Virus record (IMG/VR): IMGVR_UViG_3300025009_000173
Coordinates: 1 to 45,576 of that record
Source of the DNA: a virus
Direction: 5' to 3' (one strand)
DNA: 45,576 nt
Shown: positions 37,589 to 45,542 of the stretch, in pieces
Layout: each line of letters starts with the position of its first letter
Numbering within the stretch: the stretch's first letter is position 1
The notes under the pieces: model-generated
The model's input: only the letters and a program-made list of their open reading frames with translations
Told to the model about the DNA's origin: nothing
Databases searched by the model: none
Position numbers and translations under genes: made by a program

Positions 37589-37641
37589 GGTGAGAAGCCG
37601 GTCGAGAAAGCCGGCTTGTCGGGTGCGCGCCCTATCTCACC
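37589..37641 (-). ncRNA. Candidate three-way-junction RNA in 5' leader
   Basis: As minus-strand RNA: GGTGAGA (37641-37635) pairs with TCTCACC (37595-37589), 7 bp. Inside lie GGG…CCC (37632-37621) and AGCCGG…CCGGCT (37616-37596). The 3' arm stacks directly on the closing stem with no unpaired base. Located about 34 nt upstream of the HNH-like gene start. Confidence 0.45.
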
Positions 37642-37710
37642 ACAAACAATATACTCTGACTGGCCGTTAGGTCTACTGACAAATTGGCAGGTTATGCCAT
37701 GCTCCGTTGC

Positions 37711-37814
37711 ATATCTTAGTGTCTAGTGCTAAGATGTTGTCAGGGGCCGAGAGCCCGGGTGACGCCGGGCGAGGCAAGTGGCGCGTCCGCGATCCAGATG
37801 CCGACCCGGCCCCT
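37711..37814 (-). ncRNA. Candidate structured element at 3' end of late operon
   Basis: AGGGGCCG (37814-37807) pairs with CGGCCCCT (37749-37742), 8 bp, closing a three-way junction. Its arms are GGCA/TGCC (37802-37799 with 37776-37773) and GCCCGG/CCGGGC (37770-37765 with 37758-37753). A separate ATCTTAG/CTAAGAT hairpin follows (37735-37713). No U-tract follows either. It lies 13 nt after the last late gene's stop. Confidence 0.45.
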
Positions 37815-37827
37815 CCCGCTCTTATCC

Positions 37828-38208
37828 CTAGACCGCTGGCTTGTTCGTGTCGATGTCGCCGTCGTCCAGGCTGCTCAGGATGTCGGCCAGCCCGCTGGTG
37901 AACTTCTCCACCCCCGCTCGGTACTTCGCCACATCCTTGACCTTCCGGCCCTTGAGGAACTGCAACAGGATCTCACTGATGGGACCGACCGCGGCCTTGA
38001 GCTTGTCCGCGCCCGACAGCGCCAGGGCTGCGCCGATGGCTTCGACCTGCACGATCACCTGAATCGCCTGCCCGATGACGCTCTGCGCCACGGCGACGAT
38101 CTGATCGTCCCGCTTGCCGGGGATGAGGGCGGAAATCACCGGCCCCCCGAGGACGAGAAATTCCGCCGTCTTGCCGACGATGATCCCGATTTTCTTGAGC
38201 CAGCCCAT
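37828..38208 (-). CDS. Last late gene, small helical protein
   Basis: 126 residues; ATG 38208 (AAGGAG, nine bases) is preferred to the overlapping GTG 38214. N-terminal WLKKIGIIVGKTAEFLVLGGPVISAL is hydrophobic, then a helical middle with AQSVIGQAIQVIVQVEAIGAALALSG, and a polar acidic end (SSLDDGDIDTNKPAV). Resembles phage proteins found near holins, of unknown role. Last gene of the late operon. Confidence 0.65.
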   Translation of the reverse strand: MGWLKKIGIIVGKTAEFLVLGGPVISALIPGKRDDQIVAVAQSVIGQAIQVIVQVEAIGAALALSGADKLKAAVGPISEILLQFLKGRKVKDVAKYRAGVEKFTSGLADILSSLDDGDIDTNKPAV

Positions 38209-38210
38209 AG

Positions 38211-38444
38211 TCACTTCTCCTTCACTGAAAACACGCCCAACACCGACTTCGTGTCCTTAAGTTTGTCGCCGGCCCCAGCCAGGGCGGACGTGGACAGTTT
38301 GGCCGACACGACCGACACGGCGTAGCCCGCCGCCGCCAGCCACTCGTAGTACGACCACTCGTAGACCGGCTTCGTGCCGATCAGGTACATGATGAGCCCG
38401 GCGACGATGCCGAGGATGAGCACCAGCGAGTCACGGTTGATCAT
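38211..38444 (-). CDS. Holin-like small membrane protein
   Basis: 77 residues. Two hydrophobic spans: SLVLILGIVAGLIMYLIG (6-23) and YEWLAAAGYAVSVVSAKLST (33-52), then a polar tail (GDKLKDTKSVLGVFSVKEK). Size and class-II-like topology fit a holin or anti-holin. It lies near the lysis genes. Assignment by topology only. Confidence 0.6.
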   Translation of the reverse strand: MINRDSLVLILGIVAGLIMYLIGTKPVYEWSYYEWLAAAGYAVSVVSAKLSTSALAGAGDKLKDTKSVLGVFSVKEK

Positions 38445-38452
38445 AGTGTCTC

Positions 38453-38977
38453 CTATCGCCCAAACCGATAGATTGCCGCGCCCATTGCGATCAACGACCC
38501 GATCACACTAAGCGCCGCGAGGACGTACCCCCACATCGCGTGGCCGCCGAGCGACCGCCCAGCGCCTTCACTCCTGGACTCGCGCAGGCTGGTGATGTCC
38601 TTCTGGATCACGTCCACCCGCCCCAGCAATTCCGCCTTCGTGGCCCACGTCTTGTCTTCCGCGCCCTTGATGAGCGCCACAACTTCGGTGCGCGGCATCA
38701 GCGTCGTGGCTTGGTCTGACAACTGCCCACGGAACTCGTTGCTCCTGATGTTGTAATTGGCCTGCGCTTCCTCGGCCTTGATGATCGCCTTCTCCGACGC
38801 CGCGAACGCCGCAGCGTTCTGCTTGTCCATCGCGGCCAGGGCCGTCAGGACGGCGATCTTCTGGTCTTCCGCCCGCTCGCTGTACCGCTTGTCGCGCTCT
38901 TCGAGGACCGCGTCGAGGTGCGCGAACTTCGCCAGCATCAACTCCTTGAGGTCGGCCAGTTTCTCGTCAGGCGGCAT
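38453..38977 (-). CDS. Coiled-coil/C-terminal anchor lysis-module protein
   Basis: 174 residues from ATG 38977. Helical region ERDKRYSERAEDQKIAVLTALAAMDKQNAAAFAASEKAIIKAEEAQANYN, then SNEFRGQLSDQATTLMPRTE, is a widespread phage pattern ('EkfnevRgtLsDqaatfmpRae'). The C-terminus has one span (GYVLAALSVIGSLIAMGAAIY). This layout resembles XhlA-like proteins. Probably inner-membrane, cytoplasmic coiled coil. Its lysis role is inferred. Confidence 0.75.
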   Translation of the reverse strand: MPPDEKLADLKELMLAKFAHLDAVLEERDKRYSERAEDQKIAVLTALAAMDKQNAAAFAASEKAIIKAEEAQANYNIRSNEFRGQLSDQATTLMPRTEVVALIKGAEDKTWATKAELLGRVDVIQKDITSLRESRSEGAGRSLGGHAMWGYVLAALSVIGSLIAMGAAIYRFGR

Positions 38978-38991
38978 CGTGAGTGCTCCAT

Positions 38992-40149
38992 CTACGGCAC
39001 GGCGACGGTCCCGCCGTCGAGATACCCACGTGCTCCAGCGCGCATCGCCTTGTCGCCACACGCCTGCGCCTCAGCCTCGGGCGAGTTCCACCAGTACGCC
39101 GGCCAACTGTAGAACTCAGCAGGGAACGCCCAGATGCCGTGGTCAGGCCACGCGCTGAACGTCGGCCACCCGTGGTAGCCACGCAGGAACCGCGAATCCC
39201 ACGATCCCTCGAATGAGGGGTCGAACATCTGAAGCCACTCGGCTACGTCCTGCTCTGTGCCACCGAATGTCACGGCAGTCTGTTGGAGGAAGCAGTGAAT
39301 GTAGGGCGCGACATTCGCCCACGCCTGCGCTTCCGTCAGGCTCCCATCGGCGATCTCCGATGACTGGCATGGCGCGTTATGATCCGGCCACAGGTGCAGG
39401 CAGATGAGCGCGTTCGGAAAGATCCGGCGCAGCCACGCCGCGGCCTTCACGAAGTCGGCGTTGCGCCACGGTGACGGCTCCCACGCGAGGACGATGATCC
39501 GCAAGAGCCGCTGTGCCCGTTCCTGCACGAAGAACGATTCGAGCTCCGCGATGGCGCGGTCCACCGTGTAGCCGGGAAACTCCGGAATGGCGAAGTGGAC
39601 CGGCGCGATCCCGGCGTCCCACCACTCCTGCATCGCGTCCAGGTAGGTATCCCACCAGTCTTGCGTGAGCGGGCCGGCATAGGTCGGATACTGGCCGTGG
39701 TAGCCGTCCGGGTCGATCATGGGTCCGGTGACGGCGTGAGCGTAGCCAGGCGCCTTGTAGTTCGCCAGCATCAGCGCCCGGTCTTCCGGCGAGTACCACT
39801 CGTAGTAGTCCATCGCGTTGATGTTGTCGGGCTGGCCGGGACGCGGCCCGTGCGGGATCGCCGCCCGGTTCGGCCACATCGCGCCGCGGAACTTCGCCAG
39901 CGTCGTCAGCGGGACGTGGGACGGGTCGAAGTGCGGATCCGGCGGGATCGGCAGGCCCAGCGCCGCGCGCAGTTCCCGCGCGTGCTTCCGCGCCGCCGCG
40001 TCCCAGGGCATCCCGGCGCAGTAGTCGTAGACCGTGCGGGCGGTCCAGATCGGATACTGCTCGTCTGGCAGCGCCCCGGCTTCGAGATAGGCCGGCCGCA
40101 CTACCAGCGCGTTGAAGTCGTAGACGCGCTGCTCGTCGTAGGGGTTCAC
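38992..40149 (-). CDS. Glycoside-hydrolase-like TIM-barrel protein
   Basis: 385 residues from a GTG at 40149 (GTGA overlap with the peptidase stop). Segments with barrel-strand endings: TLAKFRGAMWPNR, GYAHAVTGPMIDP, VHFAIPEFPGYTVD, RIIVLAWEPSPWR and ALICLHLWPDH. Glu residues in FAIPEF and LAWEPS are candidate catalytic acids. I recognise a phage-borne family with this order, likely carbohydrate-degrading (envelope or capsule). No signal peptide. Either a lysis enzyme or a virion-bound glycanase. Confidence 0.65.
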   Translation of the reverse strand: MNPYDEQRVYDFNALVVRPAYLEAGALPDEQYPIWTARTVYDYCAGMPWDAAARKHARELRAALGLPIPPDPHFDPSHVPLTTLAKFRGAMWPNRAAIPHGPRPGQPDNINAMDYYEWYSPEDRALMLANYKAPGYAHAVTGPMIDPDGYHGQYPTYAGPLTQDWWDTYLDAMQEWWDAGIAPVHFAIPEFPGYTVDRAIAELESFFVQERAQRLLRIIVLAWEPSPWRNADFVKAAAWLRRIFPNALICLHLWPDHNAPCQSSEIADGSLTEAQAWANVAPYIHCFLQQTAVTFGGTEQDVAEWLQMFDPSFEGSWDSRFLRGYHGWPTFSAWPDHGIWAFPAEFYSWPAYWWNSPEAEAQACGDKAMRAGARGYLDGGTVAVP

Positions 40150-40574
40150 GTCGCGTCCTCCACTACGAGTTTGTCCGTGGGCCGGATGTCGAGATGGGCA
40201 AAGCCCTGATTCGGATAGAAGCACACGTATCGGATCTGCGAGTCCGGATCGGCCGCGCAGAACAGAATGGCCTCGCGGAAGGTCTGGTACGGGCACCGGA
40301 ACGGGCACACCACGTCAGCCGCCCGGCCTTCAAGATGCTGGCTCAGTCGCCGGCCCTTGATGGTTCGGTTCCACGCCGGCGTGCGGTACACGGACGTGAG
40401 CCACAGCGGCACGTCCCGGTGCAGGACGGCGCCGAGCCGCGCACGCACCCGCTCCAGTGCGTAGGCCAACGGGACGGCCCGGCTGGTGCGCCAGTCGAGC
40501 GGATACGGCGTGCGGACTTCGTCGTGGCAGCGGAACTCGTCCCAGGCGAAGTGCGGCGACGGACCGTCGGTCAT
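40146..40574 (-). CDS. Endolysin, M15-type peptidase
   Basis: 142 residues from ATG 40574 (ATGA overlap). SVYRTPAWNR (61-70), SQHLEGRAADV (78-88, zinc ligands H80 and D87) and HLDIRP (127-132, H127) are the motif set of M15 D-Ala-D-Ala metallopeptidases used as endolysins. It cleaves peptidoglycan peptide bonds. No signal peptide, so a holin should be needed; candidates lie downstream. Confidence 0.85.
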   Translation of the reverse strand: MTDGPSPHFAWDEFRCHDEVRTPYPLDWRTSRAVPLAYALERVRARLGAVLHRDVPLWLTSVYRTPAWNRTIKGRRLSQHLEGRAADVVCPFRCPYQTFREAILFCAADPDSQIRYVCFYPNQGFAHLDIRPTDKLVVEDAT

Positions 40575-40780
40575 CGCCGACACCCGCCGAGCCAGCAGTA
40601 CCACTCGGGGTAGACTTCCCAGCACATCGCGCACCAGTTGATCGGGATGGCCTCGCCCTTCGGTTGGACCTGCCGCGCCTCGAACACGGCTACGGTATGC
40701 GCGATGCCGTAGAGGTAGCCCCCGACCGCCGCGGCCAGGATGATCAGCACAACGCCGACGACGATCAGGATCCGCTTCAT
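40571..40780 (-). CDS. Small membrane-anchored protein
   Basis: 69 residues from ATG 40780 (ATGA). MKRILIVVGVVLIILAAAVGGYLYG is a signal-anchor, followed by an extracytoplasmic region with CAMC, and CWLGGCRR at the end. The Cys arrangement suggests disulfides or a metal site. Located between the peptidase and another exported protein. May be a spanin subunit; not demonstrable. Confidence 0.65.
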   Translation of the reverse strand: MKRILIVVGVVLIILAAAVGGYLYGIAHTVAVFEARQVQPKGEAIPINWCAMCWEVYPEWYCWLGGCRR

Positions 40781-41247
40781 GGATGCGCCCCTTCTAAAGT
40801 GAACGGCGGCGACTGCCGAATGTAAGTGTAGCTTTTCCACGGCCAGGGCTCGTAGCGCAATTCCTCTTGGAGTTGGTACATGCCCGGCGCGACGTGCTCA
40901 GGGATCTGGATAATGAGGCGCTTGACGTGGCAGCCCGGCGGCAGACTGGTCGTCGCCATCGGCAGGACCACCGTCACGGCGTTCGTGAGCGACCACCGCA
41001 CGGACTCCGGCGCCCAGTCCCGCGTCTTGCAGTAGTCCACCTCCACGATCAACGTCCCGCCCACGTGGGACTGCCCGACAACCGTGATCTCCACCTTCGT
41101 GATCGGGTTCCACGGGTACGTCACCGTCACCGCGAACCCCAACACCACGGCGGCCACCAGGCTCAGTGTCAGCACAGCCATCGCGCGGGACACCCGGTCC
41201 AGGACGGTCGGCTGGCGCAACGTAACCAGCGGCAGCGGTGGCATCAT
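40777..41247 (-). CDS. Membrane-anchored extracytoplasmic protein
   Basis: 156 residues from ATG 41247 (ATGA; an ATG at 41244 is also possible). Span: AMAVLTLSLVAAVVLGFAVTVTY (about 22-44), then a beta-rich domain VEITVVGQSHVGGTLIVEVDYCKTRDW, ending in PPFTLEGAHP. This is a type-II topology with a small immunoglobulin-like outer domain. Found between coiled-coil and peptidase genes. Role unknown, maybe in the envelope during lysis. Confidence 0.65.
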   Translation of the reverse strand: MMPPLPLVTLRQPTVLDRVSRAMAVLTLSLVAAVVLGFAVTVTYPWNPITKVEITVVGQSHVGGTLIVEVDYCKTRDWAPESVRWSLTNAVTVVLPMATTSLPPGCHVKRLIIQIPEHVAPGMYQLQEELRYEPWPWKSYTYIRQSPPFTLEGAHP

Positions 41248-41594
41248 TTCAGCCCCCCTCTGGAGATCCATCCAAGGCCTCCCAGGATCGCCGCGAGCAC
41301 CGACGCGAGGATCAGCCCGAGGAACCGTCGCCACTCGCCCTTGACTTCGATGAACTCCGACCGCAGCGCAAAGTCGTTCTCCAGTGACTTCTCGATCTGG
41401 TCCACCTTGCCGCGGATATGTAGCACGTCCCCGCGCATCTCGGCCTGTGCGACATTTTGCGCGTGGAACTGCCCGACAAGCAACTTCGTGCGGTCGGTCA
41501 CTTCCTGCGCCCACGCCTCGAGCGTCTTGTTCCGCTCGCGCAGCAGCGCCAGTTCCGTTTCGTGGCGGGAGATCGTCTCTTCGTCAAGGGTCAT
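41244..41594 (-). CDS. Coiled-coil protein with C-terminal span (XhlA-like)
   Basis: 116 residues. Coiled coil at about 6-75 (ELALLRERNKTLEAWAQEVTDRTKLL and IRGKVDQIEKSLENDF), then one C-terminal span (FLGLILASVLAAILGGLGWIS) and basic end. Layout is like XhlA/haemolysin-type or Rz-like lysis proteins. First gene of the lysis end of the operon, downstream of the ejection protein. Assignment by topology only. Confidence 0.65.
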   Translation of the reverse strand: MTLDEETISRHETELALLRERNKTLEAWAQEVTDRTKLLVGQFHAQNVAQAEMRGDVLHIRGKVDQIEKSLENDFALRSEFIEVKGEWRRFLGLILASVLAAILGGLGWISRGGLK

Positions 41595-41600
41595 GGCGTG

Positions 41601-44600
41601 CTACCGCTGGCCGAGCAAGCCCTGGAGCGTCAAGGGCTGCTGGCTTTGAATGGCCCCACGCGCCCGGGTCGAGACACGTTCACGCGCCTGCGTGATCATC
41701 TTCTCCAGTAACTTTTGCTGGTATTCCTTGGGCAACCGCTGGAAGCCGGGGTTGTCGATGATCGGCTTCAGCAGCGCGTAGATGGCCTGCCCCTTCGCCT
41801 TACCAAACTCAAGCCCTTGATCGGCTGGGATCGGCACGTCCACGCCGTTGATGGTCATGGACCGCACGGGTTCTGCGGTGCCAATCCGTACGCCGGCCGC
41901 CGTCAGCGCGTCTCGCACAGGTTCCGCCGTGACCGGGAAGGTGCGCGTCACGTCGAAGGCGCGGGTTGCTCCGCTGCCCGGCTTCTGCCGTTCCTGACCG
42001 AACGTGTCCAGTCTCGGTTCCACGGTTTGTGACAAGCCGGGGATCCCGACCTTGATGTAGTCGGCCACCGTGCGCGGCCGGCGCATCACCGGGTCCGTTG
42101 CAGACGCGATGGATCGCAACGCCCCCGAGAACGGCACGTAAGACGACAGTACGCGGCCGGTCATCGACGCGACCTTGGTATCCTGCTCGGCGTTCAGCGC
42201 CTCCATGAGCGAGTTCATGCCCGAGAGGAAGGACTGGTCAAGGGTGGTATTTGCCAACCGCATCCCGGTTCGTGCGAACAGCATGGGCAGATCCGAGCGT
42301 TCCTTGTCTCGGAACTTCCAGCTTTCGTAGGCGTTCGCCACGGCCGCCATTGGAATCGCAAACGGTTGGATCACTTGGTACGAGTGCCAGTTGTCGCCAA
42401 CGCGCACACTGTTCGGCTGGTGCGTCTGGAGCCATTCGTTGCGCTCGATGGGGTCCGTGGGCCCGTTCCCGGTGAGTCTGTCATTCCACGCCAGCGCCAG
42501 CAGCGGCGCGATGGCGGCAGTGCCCGCCGTGGCCCGCGCCTGTACCATGCGCTGGATGCGCGGATTCGTCGGCAGAATCGCGCGGCCCTTCGCGTCGGTC
42601 TTGACCACCAGCCCGGCATCCTTCATCAAGAACCCAAGCGGGGTAGACTCCACGCCCTGCTTGATGATCATGCCAGGCGTCTTGACGAAGTTCAGGAAGT
42701 TCCACAGCCATGGGATCTTCCGCTTCATGTCCAACCCGATGTTCGTGACCTCCCCGGCCTTCTCCTGATACGTTCCACGCGCCCCGATCTCGGTCGCCAT
42801 CTTCTGCATGTCCGCCGTGGGGTTCAGGCGCAGCAGTTTGGTCAGTTCGTCGTACTGGCCGCTTCCCTGTTTTACCCCGGTATTCAGCGCCTTGGTGTGG
42901 GCCTGCCCAGCCAGATCCATCTCGGATGCGATATGCCGGAAGAACACGTCCTGTCCTTCCATCATCCGGCGCAGGTAGTTGTGTGCGGCGAACAGTTTGC
43001 CGGGGAGTTCAGGCGACGGCGAGTCGAATCCGCCATAGGTTCCGGCCGATACCATCTTCCCAAGTTCGGGCGTGTCGAGTCCGCCAAGCGACGGTTGCGC
43101 CGCCACCTCCCCGGGGATATAGCCTTTCTTTAGGACGAACTTAAACTTCTCCCACGCTGGTCCAACCGCCTCCATCATCGCCTTGAACTGCGGCCCAACC
43201 TCAGACGCCCGCACGGTGCGGGCTTTCCCCGCGGGGGTAGCCATCCGGTCGATGGCCCCCTCGATGGGCAGCGTGAGGAACCGCGCCGCGATGTTGGTCG
43301 TATTGCCCACCGGGTTCCGCACCAGCCACGTCAACGGCCCCGACAGGATGTTGCCGGTGACGAACGCCTTGAGCTTGTCCTGCACGCCCATATCGGCGCT
43401 GGCCCGTGCGCGAAGTGCGTTGTACCACTCGTCGGTGTTGTTGCCCGCCGTCTTCACTATCCGGCTAATCTCTTGGTCGCTCATGCCGAGCTTGATGGCC
43501 GCGGTGATACCCGCTTCGGGGACTGTCACCAACCGCCCCTCGATCGGGATCTGGAACGCGCGCATGGTGCGCCCCGCCTCAGACTTGGCCGACAGTGACT
43601 CGCGGATGTAGGACGGCAGGGATCTCTGAATCCCCGCAAGTTCCTGAGCCTCGGCAGGGGTGATGGTGTGGTCGGGCACCTTGGCCGCGAGTTCGTCGTG
43701 CCGGAGCACTTGGCTCACATCCCGGCGCATATGAGCGACCGCCTGCTCGGCATTCTTGAAGTTCTGTCCGATGGGGATGGCCTCCACCTTGACGGAGTTG
43801 GCGCCCTGCCGGATTTCCGCGACGGTCTTGGTCTTGAGGCCCGAGGTCGCTTCAGGGCTCTGCGCCATGACCGCCCGCATCCGGGCCGCCGTCGCCGTGG
43901 TCGGTGCTTCCTGCTCGATGCTGCGGTAGAACTTCAGCCGCTCGCCGCCGTCCGGGGCTTTCTCGGTCTTGTACGGGTCCACCACCTTCGGCTTCCCCGT
44001 GGGGACCGGCGCCGCTTCACTCTGGCCCTGGGGCACCACACGGGCGCCGGGTCGGAACGGCACGGGGGGCGCCTCGCTCGGGCCGATGTTGCGGCGCCGG
44101 GCCTCTTTAAGTAGATCCGCTGCCAGCGCGGCCTTGGCCGGGTCGGCGGGCATGGGCGCCCCGTGGATACGGTCGTACAACTGCCGGATGATGTCATCGG
44201 GCTGGTCTGCGAACTGCGTAGGCGACTTGGGAGGCACCACAGACGACGCAGGGGCGACCGGGGCCGTCCCCCCGCCCGACCGCCGAATCGGGGCGGCTGG
44301 TGCCTCTGGCGCGGCCTGTGCGGGCTTCAGGGTCTTGCCGGGGAGCACCTTGGCCGCCAGCGCCCCCATGCCCCCGCCCATCGCCGCCGCGGTCCCGGCC
44401 TCGCCTACGGTCGGGAGCCGTCCTTCCTCGCCTACGGTGCGCCCCGCCGTGCTGGCAACGGCCTGCCCCGCGCCCCACAGCGCCCGGCGCCCAAGACTCG
44501 CAGCCTTGCCCGGAGCGAACGCGCCCAGCGCCGCTTCCGTCGCCACCACGCCGGGGCTGATGTCCTTCCGAATGCCCCACTTCTGCTCGAGCGCCTGCGC

Positions 44601-44876
44601 TCCGAGTTCGCCGGCCGCCGACCCCGCCACGCCGCCAGCGGCCACCGTCAGCGGATTGGCGCCGAGCAGCCCGACCAACCCGCCGAGCGCGGTTCCGCCC
44701 ACGCGCAACCCGGTCAGGCCGATGGCTTCCGGCCAGGTGCGCTCACGCAGGATGTTCCCGGCGGGTGCAGCCGGCGCCTCACTGACAAGGTTCCCCGCCG
44801 CATCCCATCGGCGCTTCGCCGGGGCCGCCTGCGCGTCCTCAATCAGCTTCCCGTTGATGTCCCATCGGCGCGGCAT
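41601..44876 (-). CDS. Large internal virion / DNA-ejection protein
   Basis: 1091 residues. N-terminus has two RRWDxxGxLI/V repeats (3-12 and 22-31), then Gly/Ala-zipper segments (GLRVGGTALGGLVGLLGANPLTVAAGGVAGSAAG, about 55-90; AAAMGGGMGALAAKVLPGK, about 160). A long helical domain follows with 'NPVGNTTNIAARFLTLPIEGAIDRM' (about 520), typical of large polyvalent phage proteins. The mid-late part has 'LNFVKTPGMIIKQGVESTPL' and 'ALLALAWNDR'. Such proteins are ejected with DNA and cross membranes. No transglycosylase or peptidase motif could be assigned. Confidence 0.75.
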   Translation of the reverse strand: MPRRWDINGKLIEDAQAAPAKRRWDAAGNLVSEAPAAPAGNILRERTWPEAIGLTGLRVGGTALGGLVGLLGANPLTVAAGGVAGSAAGELGAQALEQKWGIRKDISPGVVATEAALGAFAPGKAASLGRRALWGAGQAVASTAGRTVGEEGRLPTVGEAGTAAAMGGGMGALAAKVLPGKTLKPAQAAPEAPAAPIRRSGGGTAPVAPASSVVPPKSPTQFADQPDDIIRQLYDRIHGAPMPADPAKAALAADLLKEARRRNIGPSEAPPVPFRPGARVVPQGQSEAAPVPTGKPKVVDPYKTEKAPDGGERLKFYRSIEQEAPTTATAARMRAVMAQSPEATSGLKTKTVAEIRQGANSVKVEAIPIGQNFKNAEQAVAHMRRDVSQVLRHDELAAKVPDHTITPAEAQELAGIQRSLPSYIRESLSAKSEAGRTMRAFQIPIEGRLVTVPEAGITAAIKLGMSDQEISRIVKTAGNNTDEWYNALRARASADMGVQDKLKAFVTGNILSGPLTWLVRNPVGNTTNIAARFLTLPIEGAIDRMATPAGKARTVRASEVGPQFKAMMEAVGPAWEKFKFVLKKGYIPGEVAAQPSLGGLDTPELGKMVSAGTYGGFDSPSPELPGKLFAAHNYLRRMMEGQDVFFRHIASEMDLAGQAHTKALNTGVKQGSGQYDELTKLLRLNPTADMQKMATEIGARGTYQEKAGEVTNIGLDMKRKIPWLWNFLNFVKTPGMIIKQGVESTPLGFLMKDAGLVVKTDAKGRAILPTNPRIQRMVQARATAGTAAIAPLLALAWNDRLTGNGPTDPIERNEWLQTHQPNSVRVGDNWHSYQVIQPFAIPMAAVANAYESWKFRDKERSDLPMLFARTGMRLANTTLDQSFLSGMNSLMEALNAEQDTKVASMTGRVLSSYVPFSGALRSIASATDPVMRRPRTVADYIKVGIPGLSQTVEPRLDTFGQERQKPGSGATRAFDVTRTFPVTAEPVRDALTAAGVRIGTAEPVRSMTINGVDVPIPADQGLEFGKAKGQAIYALLKPIIDNPGFQRLPKEYQQKLLEKMITQARERVSTRARGAIQSQQPLTLQGLLGQR

Positions 44877-44885
44877 CGGCGGCCC

Positions 44886-45542
44886 CTAGCGTTCCACCCA
44901 CGCGGTTCCGTCCCATGCTGCCCACGACCCATCCGGCATCTGCTTGGTATCGCCTACCTTCGGCGGGGCCGTACCACCATCAGACGCGCCGCCTCCCAGT
45001 AACTTCTGGAGTTCCCCTCTGGCCCACTCAATGTCAGGGGGGAGTGCGCTGCGGTTGCCCAGCAACCCTTTGAGCGCATCCAGCACGCCCTCGCGTTCCT
45101 TCCGCTTGTAATCCCCGGTGATCTTCTGCTCGGCCAACTCCCGCCGTTGCCGCAGCGTGGGATCCTGTTCCTCCACCTTGAGGTCGCGCAGCGCGTTCTG
45201 CCGCTCGTACCCCGCCGTGATGTCCCCGGCCTTGCCCTTGATCGTGGCGTCCCGCGTGGCGCCCATCTCGCGCAACTGGTCCGGGCTCGTCTCTGAACTG
45301 ACCCCCATCTGCCGCCGCATCTCGCTTTCGCGGTCCATCGCCTGCTGGGTCTGCCCCCCGCCGGTCTGGTCGTACTCCCGCTGGCCGATGGCCTGGTTCC
45401 GCAGCCTGGCGTTATACAGGGACTCCAGCGCGAGTTTGTCGGTCAGGGTCTTGTTCGGTTCGCCCGTGTCCCCGGTGTTATTCGGGCGCCGGTTGCCGGC
45501 CGGAGCCTGCGGATCCATCTGGTCCCCGCCCTGATACGACAT
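44886..45542 (-). CDS. Charged linker/virion protein at the right edge
   Basis: 218 residues from ATG 45542; the frame also stays open to the window edge upstream (EPIEAARGR before the ATG) and no clear SD is present, so the start may be outside. Highly polar: Gln/Asn/Gly-rich N-terminus, helical REYDQTGGG and KGKAGDITAGYERQNALRDLKVEEQDPTLRQRRELAEQKI, and a terminal module ending MPDGSWAAWDGTAWVER. Precedes the ejection protein by 9 bases. May be the end of the protein whose start is at 361. Confidence 0.65.
   Translation of the reverse strand: MSYQGGDQMDPQAPAGNRRPNNTGDTGEPNKTLTDKLALESLYNARLRNQAIGQREYDQTGGGQTQQAMDRESEMRRQMGVSSETSPDQLREMGATRDATIKGKAGDITAGYERQNALRDLKVEEQDPTLRQRRELAEQKITGDYKRKEREGVLDALKGLLGNRSALPPDIEWARGELQKLLGGGASDGGTAPPKVGDTKQMPDGSWAAWDGTAWVER

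Noticed and set aside
37589-37641. tRNA
   Set aside because: A 7-bp closing stem suggested a tRNA, but the element is only 53 nt, lacks an anticodon arm, T-loop and CCA-type end.
37650-37700. Promoter for the HNH-like gene
   Set aside because: TTGTCA and a TATATT-like box are present but 23 bases apart, too far for a sigma70 promoter.
37742-37814. Known riboswitch or hammerhead ribozyme
   Set aside because: The core sequences of TPP, SAM, purine, guanidine, c-di-GMP and hammerhead RNAs were looked for by eye and not found.
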